The notes below the pieces were generated by a model that saw only the letters and a program-made list of their open reading frames with translations, was not told where the DNA came from and ran no database searches. A stretch of 64,000 nucleotides of DNA from Planctomycetota bacterium (GTDB taxonomy: Bacteria; Planctomycetota; UBA1135; JADKAF01), in assembly GCA_016793245.1 (NCBI GenBank), contig JAEUHW010000353.1:83083-147082 (forward strand). The letters are read 5' to 3'. Both the position numbers and the translations under genes were made by a program. Of the stretch, positions 48,833 to 57,900 are shown piece by piece (positions within the stretch are counted from its first letter, which is position 1; every line of letters begins with the position of its first letter).

Positions 48833-49333
48833 ATGTTCCACCCTCAACGCGGGCGCTTCGTCCGCATCGGCGCCGCCTTCGCGGCCGACAACGCGACGCT
48901 GACCGGCGAGATCGAGCTCGGCGACGGCGCGAGCCTCTGGTTCGGCTGCGTCCTGCGCGGGGACGACGCACCGCTCTCGATCGGCCCGGACACGAACGTC
49001 CAGGACCTCAGCATGATCCACGCCGATCCGGGAGTGCCGAACCGGATCGGGGCGCGCGTGACCATCGGGCATCGCGCGATCCTCCACGGGGCGCTCGTCG
49101 AGGACGAGTGCCTGATCGGGATGGGGGCGATCCTCCTCGGCGGCTCGCGGATCGGCGCGGGGTCCGTGATCGCCGCGGGCGCCGTCGTGAAGGAGAACCT
49201 CGTCGTGCCGCCGCGCTCGTTGGTCGTGGGCGTTCCGGGGCGGATCGTGCGCGAGCTCGGGGAACCCGAGCGCCAGGCGATCCTGCACAGCGCCGCGGAG
49301 TATCGGCGCAAGGTGGAGCTCTATCTGGCTTGA
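48833..49333 (+). CDS. Gamma-class carbonic anhydrase-like protein
   Basis: A 166-residue left-handed beta-helix protein with hexapeptide repeats. The three zinc-binding histidines of the gamma-carbonic anhydrase family are all present: His63 in SMIHADPG, and His80 and His85 in TIGHRAILHG. The rest (GIGAGSVIAAGAVV-type repeats, then a C-terminal helix YRRKVELYLA) fits. It is shorter than the archaeal Cam enzyme and lacks its N-terminal acidic loop, so carbonic anhydrase activity is likely but not certain. ATG at 48833 lies 30 nt after the CPBP gene. Confidence 0.88.
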   Translation: MFHPQRGRFVRIGAAFAADNATLTGEIELGDGASLWFGCVLRGDDAPLSIGPDTNVQDLSMIHADPGVPNRIGARVTIGHRAILHGALVEDECLIGMGAILLGGSRIGAGSVIAAGAVVKENLVVPPRSLVVGVPGRIVRELGEPERQAILHSAAEYRRKVELYLA

Positions 49334-49490
49334 CCGCTCGCGGCGCGCGTTCGGCCTGCCGAGGTGCGCCCGCGGTCGGCGGATGCTTGCTCCCCGCGTT
49401 GGGCAATGCCATCGCTCCGGGGTACGCTTGGGGCGAGTGGATTTCCGCTCCCTCATCTTTCCCCGCCTGTCTCGAGCCTCGGATCCCTCG

Positions 49491-51716
49491 ATGTTGCGCT
49501 TCTCGCCCCCGACCCTATTTCTCCTCGCTGGCGTCTGCCTCCTCGCCGCATCTTGTGGCGGGGGCGGCGGCGGCAAGCGCGGATTCTCCAACGGCTCCGC
49601 GGTGAAGTTCCGCTCGCGAACCGATGTGCCGATCCAAGGCACCGGGGCCTCGGACGTGAGCCTCGCCGACGTCGATGGCGACGGCGACCTCGACGTCGTG
49701 ACCGCGAACATCGACTTGCGCGGCCTGCCCACGGCCGACGGCGTGGAGGTCTTCCGCAACGACGCCGGAGTCCTGAGCTCCTCCCAGGTGCTGACCGGCT
49801 GCGTGCTCCCGTATGACGTGGAGACCTTCGATCTCGACGGCGACGACTTCGTCGACATCGTGGCTTCCTGCCGCGGCGACGGCGTGCTGCGCGTTTGGTT
49901 CGGCGACGGCACCGGGGTCTATCCGACCACGCCGTCCGGAGTGATCGACTTGGGCGGCGGCCCCGGCGGAGCCGTCCAGGCGCATACGCTCGACGGCGAC
50001 GGGGACGGAGTGCTCGACCTCGCTTGCGTCGAGATCGTGAACAGCCGGCTCTTCTTCGTTCGCGGCCTCGGCAATCGCACCTTCGCCGCGCCGCAGGAGA
50101 TCCCGCTCGGTCCGTTCTCCGATGCTCGCCTCTCGGCCATCGACGTCGGCGACATCGACGGCGACGGCGACACCGACATGGTGGCCTCGGACTTCTCGGG
50201 CGATCGCATGCTGAGCTTCCTGAACTCGGGCAGCGCGGTCTTCTTGCCGACCGGCGCGATCCCCGTGGCGAGCGGACCGCTCACGGCCACGCTGCAGGAC
50301 CGCGACGCCGACGGAGACCTCGATCTCCTCGCCGGCCATTTCAGCAGCACCTCGGTCGTGATCTGGGACAACCAGGGCGACGGCTCCTTCGCCTCGCGGC
50401 GCGACCTGCTCTCCGACAGCCCGGTGACCGATCTCATCCTCGTCGACTGGAACGGCGACTCGCAGCTCGACCTGCTCGCGGCGAGCTTCACCACCTCCTC
50501 CGTCGACATCCTGCTCGCCGACGGCCTCGAGTACGGCGAAGCGTCGGGTCTCGGCGTGGGCTTCCGAGTGCGCCGCATCCAATCGGGCGATCTCGACGGC
50601 GATGGCGCGGTCGAGCTGGTGACCGCGAACTTCGAGGAAGCCGCGATCTCGATCATCGAGCGCGATGACTCGGGCGATGCGATCGCGCCGCGCACCTATC
50701 CCGCCGGGCCGTTCCCGTTCTACTTCGCCGTGACCGATCTGGTCGGCTCCAATCGACCCGAGGTCGCCGCGGCGCTCTACGAGGAAGGCGAGATCGGGTT
50801 CTTCGAGATCAGCGCCGAGGGTGCGCTGGTGCACGTCGGCGACCTGCTCGTGCCGCAGCCGATGCGCCCGACCTTCGTGCTCGCGTTCGACGCGGACGGC
50901 GATGGCGATTCCGATCTCGCGGTCACCGACGCGGAAGGCCGCTCGCTGGCGATCGCGTTCAATGACGGCGCGCTGCCGTTCACGCGCATCACCACGCAGC
51001 AGACGCAGGGCTTCTTCCTCCTCGGCGTCGCGGCGAGCGACCTCGACGGCGACCGCGATCTGGACCTCGTGGTGGCCTCGCAAGGCAGCAATAGCGTCCT
51101 CGTCTTCGAGAACGACGGCAGCGGCACCTTCCTCGAGCGCGCGCCGATCACCGTCGGCTCCCGTCCCGCGGCGGTGCTGATCGCCGACTTCGACCTCGAT
51201 GGCGATCGCGACGTCGCGGTGAGCGACTCGGGCGACGACACCGTCACCTTCCTCGCGAACGATGGCCTCGGCGGGCTCAGCTTCCGCGCGCGCAGTGCCA
51301 CCAACAGCGGGCCGACCTTCCTCGCGGCGACGGACGCGGACGGCGACAGCAGGATCGACCTCTTCGTCTCGTGCCCGGGCAGCGAGAACCTGACGCGCCT
51401 GCGCAATCAGGGCGGGTTCACCTTCGCGCGGAGCGATCTCTTCGTCGGCGAGGGCACCAACTTCATCGACCTGCTCGACGTCGATCGCGACGGCGACGAG
51501 GACCTGCTCACGATCCCGAAGACCGGCGCGGGGCGCTGGTTGCTGAACGACAGCATCGGCAACTTCGTGCGCGACGCGGACCTCGACTTCCTCAGCGTGC
51601 GCGACGTCTCGTTCGCCGCCGTGCTCGATCTGAACGGCGACCGGGCGCTCGACCTGCTCGCCGCGAGCTATGCCTCCACGCGCCTCACGGTGGCTTTCGG
51701 GGTTCCGGTGAACTGA
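49491..51716 (+). CDS. Lipoprotein with FG-GAP/VCBS beta-propeller repeats
   Basis: A 741-residue lipoprotein. ATG at 49491 opens a signal peptide with lipobox LAASCGG, followed by a short Gly-rich linker. About thirteen calcium-binding DxDGDGDxD loops recur through the chain (DVDGDGDLDVVT, DIDGDGDTDMVA, DRDADGDLDLLA, DLDGDRDLDLVV, and others), each ending a blade-like repeat, so the protein should form one or two beta-propellers at the cell surface. Such proteins serve adhesion or matrix binding in many marine and environmental bacteria. The frame begins with a hydrophilic stretch when started at 49383, which is less likely. A strong hairpin follows at 51747. Confidence 0.9.
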   Translation: MLRFSPPTLFLLAGVCLLAASCGGGGGGKRGFSNGSAVKFRSRTDVPIQGTGASDVSLADVDGDGDLDVVTANIDLRGLPTADGVEVFRNDAGVLSSSQVLTGCVLPYDVETFDLDGDDFVDIVASCRGDGVLRVWFGDGTGVYPTTPSGVIDLGGGPGGAVQAHTLDGDGDGVLDLACVEIVNSRLFFVRGLGNRTFAAPQEIPLGPFSDARLSAIDVGDIDGDGDTDMVASDFSGDRMLSFLNSGSAVFLPTGAIPVASGPLTATLQDRDADGDLDLLAGHFSSTSVVIWDNQGDGSFASRRDLLSDSPVTDLILVDWNGDSQLDLLAASFTTSSVDILLADGLEYGEASGLGVGFRVRRIQSGDLDGDGAVELVTANFEEAAISIIERDDSGDAIAPRTYPAGPFPFYFAVTDLVGSNRPEVAAALYEEGEIGFFEISAEGALVHVGDLLVPQPMRPTFVLAFDADGDGDSDLAVTDAEGRSLAIAFNDGALPFTRITTQQTQGFFLLGVAASDLDGDRDLDLVVASQGSNSVLVFENDGSGTFLERAPITVGSRPAAVLIADFDLDGDRDVAVSDSGDDTVTFLANDGLGGLSFRARSATNSGPTFLAATDADGDSRIDLFVSCPGSENLTRLRNQGGFTFARSDLFVGEGTNFIDLLDVDRDGDEDLLTIPKTGAGRWLLNDSIGNFVRDADLDFLSVRDVSFAAVLDLNGDRALDLLAASYASTRLTVAFGVPVN

Positions 51717-51746
51717 GCCTCGGCGCCTAGTACGTGCTCGCCGGCG

Positions 51747-51786
51747 GAGGGCCGGCGGCCCCTCGGTCGAGGGGCCGCCGGCCCTC
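51747..51786 (+). terminator. Strong hairpin after the FG-GAP lipoprotein gene
   Basis: A perfect 18-bp, extremely GC-rich stem (GAGGGCCGGCGGCCCCTC against its complement at 51769-51786) with loop GGTC begins 31 nt after the stop. No T tract follows. Confidence 0.8.
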
Positions 51787-51884
51787 CTGGCTTGCTTCCC
51801 GAGTGCGGCAGGCGTAGGGGATCGGCCGAAGGAAGGCGGGGCAGACATCCCGCACCTCCGAGACCCTTCTCGTTCCGAGCCCGC

Positions 51885-52847
51885 ATGACATCGAAATCGC
51901 AGAGCGAGTTGATGGGCGTCATCCTCGCTGCCGGCAAGGGGACGCGCATGCGCCCCTTCTCCGAGGACTACCCGAAGCCCATCCTCCCGATCGCCGGCCG
52001 TCCGTTGCTCCACTACCAGGTGGAGGCCATGCGCGAGCTCGGCATCCGCGACATCGTCGTGGTGATCGGACACCTGGGCTACAAGGTCGTGCGCGCCCTC
52101 GGCGACGGCTCGGAGCTCGGCGTGCGCCTGCGCTATGTCGAGCAAGAGCACACGCTCGGCATCGCGCACGCGGTCTCGCGCCTCGAGCCCTTCGTGGATC
52201 GCCCGTTCTTCCTCTTCCTCGGCGACATCTTCTTCGACACCGAGAACCTGGGCTCGATGGTCGAGATGTTCCGCGCGGAGAAGACCGATGCGGTGCTCGC
52301 CGTGAAGCGCGAGCCCGACATCGAGGCGATCAAGCGCAACTTCGTCGTGCATCTCGGCGGCGACGGCGTGATCCGCCGCGTGATCGAGAAGCCGCGCCAT
52401 CCGCGCACCGATCTCAAGGGCTGCGGGCTCTATCTCTTCGACGTCTCGTTCTTCGACGCCGTGCGGCGCACGCCGCGCACGGCGATGCGCGACGAGTACG
52501 AGATCACCGACGCGATCCAGACCTACATCGACGACGGCTTCCAGGTGCGCGCCGCCGAAGTCATCCGGGACGACCTGAACATCTCCTTCCCGGAGGACTT
52601 GCTCGTCGTGAACCTGCACTACCTGCGGCGCCACGGGCTCCCGAATTGGATCGGCAGCAACGTCGAGCTGGCGCCCGGAACCACGGTCGAGAACTCGGTG
52701 CTGATGGATGGCGTGAAGGTCGAGCACCCGATCGCGATCCGCAACTCGCTCATCTTCTCGGGCAAGTCGATCTCGCGGCGCACTCCGGTGGAGCGGAAGA
52801 TCCTGCTCGACGGGCGCGAGGTCGACTGCGCGCACGTGCTCGACTGA
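51885..52847 (+). CDS. Sugar-phosphate nucleotidyltransferase (RmlA/GlmU-like)
   Basis: A 320-residue NTP transferase that activates a sugar phosphate to a nucleotide sugar, usually for surface polysaccharide. The signature loop GVILAAGKGTRMRPFS and the KPILPIAGRPLLHY motif open the Rossmann-like domain; LFLGDIFFD contains the metal-binding Asp. The last 70 residues (NWIGSNVELAPGTTVENSVL) look like hexapeptide beta-helix repeats, as in mannose-1-phosphate guanylyltransferases or GlmU-type enzymes. The base and sugar cannot be told from the sequence. ATG at 51885 begins 98 nt after the hairpin. The MITE-like repeat lies 14 nt after the stop. Confidence 0.88.
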   Translation: MTSKSQSELMGVILAAGKGTRMRPFSEDYPKPILPIAGRPLLHYQVEAMRELGIRDIVVVIGHLGYKVVRALGDGSELGVRLRYVEQEHTLGIAHAVSRLEPFVDRPFFLFLGDIFFDTENLGSMVEMFRAEKTDAVLAVKREPDIEAIKRNFVVHLGGDGVIRRVIEKPRHPRTDLKGCGLYLFDVSFFDAVRRTPRTAMRDEYEITDAIQTYIDDGFQVRAAEVIRDDLNISFPEDLLVVNLHYLRRHGLPNWIGSNVELAPGTTVENSVLMDGVKVEHPIAIRNSLIFSGKSISRRTPVERKILLDGREVDCAHVLD

Positions 52848-52860
52848 TCGCGGGCTCGCG

Positions 52861-53030
52861 CTAGCAGCCTGTTCCAAAAAGTCATTCGGGCTGAAGAACG
52901 CGCCTCGGTCGCCTCGCCTTCGTTGCCGGAACCTAGCTGAAACACCCGCTTCAGCGCCGGTTCCTGCGCCTCGGCGAGACGCCCGATTCATCGTTCCCAG
53001 CCTCGAAGCACTTTCTCAACAGGCTGCTAG
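52861..53030. mobile_element. 170-bp MITE-like inverted-repeat element
   Basis: The ends are perfect 13-bp inverted repeats, CTAGCAGCCTGTT at 52861-52873 and its complement at 53018-53030, and the similarity continues imperfectly inward (GGGCTG/CAGCCT, GCGCCTCGG/CCGAGGCGC-type arms), so the whole element could fold into one long hairpin. The CTAG at each end may be part of a target-site duplication. There is no coding capacity; the size and structure fit a non-autonomous miniature transposable element. It sits in the spacer between two unrelated plus-strand genes. Confidence 0.75.
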
Positions 53031-53079
53031 AGTGCGCGAAGCACTGCTTCCTCTCGCGGTGCGCACGGAGTCCGACGCC

Positions 53080-54765
53080 ATGTCGCTGCGCCACGCTCTC
53101 GCCTGCACTCTCGCGTTCTGCGCGCACGCGTTCGCCGCGGCGCAAGTCCAGGAGCCCCGAACCGCCTGCGATGTGCTGCTGCGCGCGCGTCGCGTGCATG
53201 GCGTCGCGGGCGACGAGGGCGGCGCCTTCGTCGCGTGGAGCGCCGGCAAGATCCTCGCCGCGGGTCCCAGCGCGGGCGCGCGCGCGTTCGAGGCCGCGCG
53301 CACGATCGAGCTCGATCGCGCGATGGTGACGCCCGGCCTCGTCGACGCGCACGGGCACTTGCTCGGGCTCGGCGACCTGCTGGAAGAGGTGAACCTCGTC
53401 GGCACCACGAGCTATGCCGAGGTGATCGAGCGCGTGGTCGCCCGCGCGCGTACGGCGCCCGCGGGGACCTGGGTCGTCGGCCGCGGATGGGATCAGAACG
53501 ACTGGACGACGAAGGCGTTCCCCGAGCACGGCGAGCTCTCGCGGGCGACGCCGGACCATCCCGTCTGGCTCGTGCGCGTCGACGGGCACGCGGCGCTCGC
53601 GAACGCGCGCGCGATGGCCCTCGCGAGCATCCCCGAGCGCAGCGAGGATCCGCCCGGCGGGCGCGTGCTGCGCGACGCCGCGGGTCGGCCCACGGGGGTC
53701 TTCGTCGATCGCGCGATGCGGCAGGTCGGCGTGAAGGTGAGCGAGAGCGCGCGGCCGCTCGCGGAGCGCTTGCTCGCCGCGCAGGAGCGCTTGCTCGCGG
53801 TCGGCTTGACGGGCATGCACGACGCGGGGATCGAGCCTGAGACGGTGGCGGCGCTCGAGGCGCTGATCGCCGAGAAGCGCTGGAAGATCCGCATCTACGG
53901 GATGTGGGGCGGCCGACCGAGGCGCGAGAGTCCCAGCGCGCATCCGAGCGGGCTGCTCGACCTGCGCGCGGTGAAGCTCTACGCGGATGGCGCGCTGGGC
54001 TCGCGTGGTGCTGCGTTGCTCGCCGACTACAGCGACGAGCCCGGCGTTCGCGGGCTCGAGACGATGACCGAGGACGAGCTGTTCGCGGTCTACCTGGAGT
54101 GCCTGCAGAAGGGCTTCCAAGCCTGCACGCACGCGATCGGCGATCGCGGCAATCGCAACGCGCTCCAGGCCTTCGACCGCGCGTGCCGGCAGCTCGAGCT
54201 CGACCCGGAGAACGCACGCGCTCGCCGTTTCCGCATGGAGCACGCGCAGGTGGTCGCCGCGGAGGACTTCGCGCGCTTCGCGGCGAACGGCTGGATCGCG
54301 TCGATGCAACCCACGCATTGCACCTCCGACATGGACTGGGCCGTCGAACGGCTCGGCGCGGAGCGCGCGCAGGGCGCCTACGCGTGGAGAGCGATGCTGA
54401 CGCGCGGCGTGCCGCTCGCCTTCGGCAGCGATTTCCCCGTCGAGGACTGCGATCCGCGCCTTGGCATCTTCGCCGCGCTGACGCGCACGCATGCCGATGG
54501 CACGCCGCGGGGCGGGTGGTTCCCGGAGCAGCGCCTCGAAGAAGCGGAGGCGCTCTCGGCCTTCACCGCGGGCGCGGCCCGGGCGGCGTTCGCCGAGGAG
54601 CGCCGCGGGAAAGTCGCCATCGGCTTCGACGCGGATCTCAGCGTCTTCGATCCCGATCCGGCGCTCGCCGAGGAGCTCGGGGCGGGTTGGCTCTCGACGC
54701 GCGCGCGCATGACGATCGTCGCGGGTCAGGTGGTCTACGAACGGAGCTCGAACGGTCAGCGCTGA
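53080..54765 (+). CDS. Exported amidohydrolase of the YtcJ type
   Basis: A 561-residue metal-dependent hydrolase of the amidohydrolase superfamily. ATG at 53080, with GGAG at 53067-53070, begins a signal peptide (HALACTLAFCAHAFAAAQ), so the enzyme is exported. The metal sites are present: HxH in VDAHGHLLG, then KLYADGALGSRG, HAIGDRGNRNALQAFD, MEHAQVV, and the late GSDFPVEDCDP. The C-terminal DADLSVFDPDP beta strand completes the fold. YtcJ-type proteins hydrolyse varied amides; the substrate here is unknown. It begins 49 nt after the MITE-like element. Confidence 0.88.
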   Translation: MSLRHALACTLAFCAHAFAAAQVQEPRTACDVLLRARRVHGVAGDEGGAFVAWSAGKILAAGPSAGARAFEAARTIELDRAMVTPGLVDAHGHLLGLGDLLEEVNLVGTTSYAEVIERVVARARTAPAGTWVVGRGWDQNDWTTKAFPEHGELSRATPDHPVWLVRVDGHAALANARAMALASIPERSEDPPGGRVLRDAAGRPTGVFVDRAMRQVGVKVSESARPLAERLLAAQERLLAVGLTGMHDAGIEPETVAALEALIAEKRWKIRIYGMWGGRPRRESPSAHPSGLLDLRAVKLYADGALGSRGAALLADYSDEPGVRGLETMTEDELFAVYLECLQKGFQACTHAIGDRGNRNALQAFDRACRQLELDPENARARRFRMEHAQVVAAEDFARFAANGWIASMQPTHCTSDMDWAVERLGAERAQGAYAWRAMLTRGVPLAFGSDFPVEDCDPRLGIFAALTRTHADGTPRGGWFPEQRLEEAEALSAFTAGAARAAFAEERRGKVAIGFDADLSVFDPDPALAEELGAGWLSTRARMTIVAGQVVYERSSNGQR

Positions 54766-54832
54766 GTTGGAGGAGCGGGAATCGAGGATACGACCTCGGA
54801 TTCCTCTCTGGCGCGGCGCCTGATGGGGCGTT

Positions 54833-54936
54833 GCGCGATGCTTGCTGGCGCCGCGTCTCAGGACGCAGCGCGGTGCTTGCTGGCGCCGTTTCTCAGGACG
54901 CAGCGCGATGCTCCTCTTCGCCGCGCCTGAAGGCGC
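54833..54936 (+). repeat. 35-nt tandem repeat, about 2.9 copies
   Basis: A 35-nt unit begins GCGCGATGCTTGCTGGCGCC at 54833. The second copy at 54868-54902 has three differences, and the third from 54903 is degenerate. It lies downstream of both convergent genes: the amidohydrolase (plus) and the AsmA-like gene (minus). Confidence 0.85.
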
Positions 54937-54989
54937 GGGGACGCGTTGGCGAGCGAAGCTGGCGCGTTGTTCGAGTCGGCGGCGTGTCT

Positions 54990-57900
54990 TCAGCGCCGGC
55001 GCATCGCGGGGCGGAGCAGGATGCGGCCGCCGCCATCGAAGTCGGGCTCGTTGGGCCGCGGGCGCGGCACGCGCACGCGAGAGTCGAGCTCGCGCGCGTT
55101 CGCGATCAAAGCCGCCTTCACGAGCTCCGCGCGCGCCCGCCCGAACTCCGTCTGCACGGAGCGCGTGCGGCGCTCGACCTGCGCTCCGCGGTTCTTGCCC
55201 AACGCTTCGATCAGCGCGCGCTTCGCCTGCAGCAGCTCGCCGATGCGCTCGTCGCGACGGCGCAGCTCGCTGCGCGCGGCGGCGGCATCGCTGGCGCGAC
55301 CTTCCTTGATCGCGGCCTCGGCTTGCGCGAGCAGCACGTCGCGAGCGCGCGAGTTGAGCTCCATCTCGCTGGCGAGGCGAGCATCGAACTCGAGCAGGTC
55401 CTCGCGCGAGGGCGAGCCGATGAGCTGCGCGCGCGCGACATCGTCGCGACCCGAGAGGTGCTCGATCACGACGTCCATCTTGGGATGGCGACGCAGGCGC
55501 TCGATCATCACCGCCAGCGCCGCGCGGCTCTCGTCGCTGAGGTAGGAGTCCCCGGGCGCGAAGTGGAGCTCGATGGGCTGCAGCTCCTCCTCCGGCACTT
55601 GATCCGAGAAGAGCCACGCCCAGAGGCTGCCGATCAGCGGCAGACCGCCGAGCAACGAGTCCCCGAAGTCGGTGACGAAGCCCACGACGCGGAACGCGCT
55701 GCGCTCCAGCGCGTGCTGCAGCGTGCGCGCGAGCGAGTCGACCGCGATGCCGAAGACCTGGCCCTGCGCCATCTCGGAGCCCAGATGCTGCTCGAAGTCG
55801 ACGGGGATGCGCACGGCCCCCGTGTCGTCCATCACGGCGAACACGATCACGTTGAGCGGCGCGGGGAGCTTCAGGTAGCGCTGGATGGGGCCGTCCGCGG
55901 GTTCGTCGATGTCGAGATGCGTGAAGTAGAGGAGGTTTCGCCCACGCGCGTTGCCGCGCGGGTCGACGACGGTGCGGATGCTGGCGTCGAGCACGCCGTC
56001 GGCGAGGTCCACCGCGCTCTGCTTCGCCGTCGCCGTGAGCGCCGCGAGCTCGAAGCCGGCGAGCTCGAGGTCGATGTGCCCGCGCGGCGGCCAGGTCGGC
56101 GTCAGCAGCACCTCCGCGCGGAGCTCCTGGAAGAGCGGCCGTGGCTCGCGCTCGATCTTGCCGCTGCCGACGACGGTCTCGGCGAGGCCGCCGATCATCC
56201 CGGTCACGAAGCCGAAGCCGGGCACCGGTCCCGCCGCGGCGCGCTTCGGCACCTCGACGTCGCCGGCGAGGGCGTTCAACTGCAGTCCCACCGGCAGGGA
56301 GTCCTTGGTCGGGGCGCTGGTCAGGTTCTGCAGGCCGAGGTCGATCGAGTGCAGCGGGATGACCAGCGGTGGATCGACGCGCTCGTCGCGGAAGCTCGCG
56401 ATGCCATCCAGGAGCTGTAGCTCGTCGAGCTCCACGACGAAGCTCGGCGGCGCGGCCGACGCCGGCTGCGCCGCGGCGCTCGCGGCGGGGGCCGCCGGCT
56501 TCGAAGCCGCGGCCGAGGAGTCCCCTGGCGCCACGGCGTCGCTCGTCGCGTTCGCCACCGGCGCAGCGCTCGTCTCGGCGGGCGGTGTCTCGACGATCCA
56601 GCCCGCGGCCTCGAGACCGCGCGCGGTGCGCGCGACGTGGATCTCGGGGCGCGTGAAGTCGCAGCGACGGATCACGACGTGACCGCGTTTCAGATCGATG
56701 CGCGGCGCTTCCAGCAACCACTCCTCGACGCCGGCGAGCACGGCGCCGCTGGCGTCGCGCAGCGCGAAGCGCTTCAGCTCCACGAGCAAGCCGAAGCGCT
56801 GGCCGAGATCGAAGTCGAGCGGGCCGCGCCGCGGGAGCGCGAGCTCGGTCTCGAGCTCTCCTTCGAGCGAAGCGCCGATCAGCTTCTCGGCGCGCAGCGA
56901 CTCGAGCAGCACCGGTGCCGCGCGGCGCAGCGCCGGCGCATCGATCCCCTCGAACTTCAGCGCGAGCTCGGAGTGCGGTCTCAGCGCGAACGGGTTCGAT
57001 TCGAGGTCGAGCACGAAGCGCGCGATGCCCGGCTTCGCGCGGCCATCGATGCGCAGCTCGATCGGCGGCCGCTCCGCGTAGTTCGCGCCGAGGCAGTCGA
57101 TCGGCGCCGTATTGCGCAGGGAGAGTGCCAGCTCGCCGCGCCCGACGCGATCATCCGCGGCGCGATCGATCCAGTGCAGCGCGGCGACCTCCACCAGCAG
57201 CTCGCGCACGCGCACGCGCGGATAGCGCACGAGCGCGGGGCGCAGGCGAGCGGCCTCGCTCTCCGGGGTCACGGCTTCGCTCGCAGGCAGCGTCGCGCTC
57301 TCCGCTGGCGCTCCCGACGGCGCGGCCTCGGCGACTGCCGGCGGCTCGACCGGCGGCGCCACTTCGAAACCGAGCGCGCGGTAGATCCCGCGCTCGTGCT
57401 CGACGAGCGCCTCGACACCGGTGCAGCGGAGTCGATCGATCTCGAGATCGCCGTTCGTCGCGCGCGCGAGATCGGCTTCCAAGCTCTGGAGTCCGAGCCA
57501 CGGATGCTCGGCGCCGGCCTCGGACCAGCGCAGATCCTGCGCCGCGAGCGCGAGCACGAGGCGCTGCGTCGCGGGATCGCGAGCGAGGTCGCCGCGCATC
57601 TGCGCTCGCAGCTCGCCGTTGCTCGTCCGCGCCGCGAGCTCCGGCGGGAGGAACGCGGCCACGCGGCGCAGATCGAGGGCGCGTCCTTCGATGCCGAGAT
57701 CGAATGCCGCGCCGTCGTGAGAAGCGCCGACCTCTCCGCGCATCTGCAGGACGCTGTCGCCGGGGCGATTCCGCAACTCGATCGCGAGGGGCGAGCGCCC
57801 GCGTTGCGCTCCGATCGTCAGCGCGCCGAGATCCGCGGTGAGCTGCAGCGGGAGCTCGACGCTCTCGGCTCCGCGCTGATCGACGAGGGAGAGCTCCGCG

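Noticed and set aside
49515..52991. A 1158-codon minus-strand frame opposite the FG-GAP and nucleotidyltransferase genes
   Set aside because: It is antisense to two recognisable genes and has a repetitive composition reflecting the DGDGD codons on the other strand.
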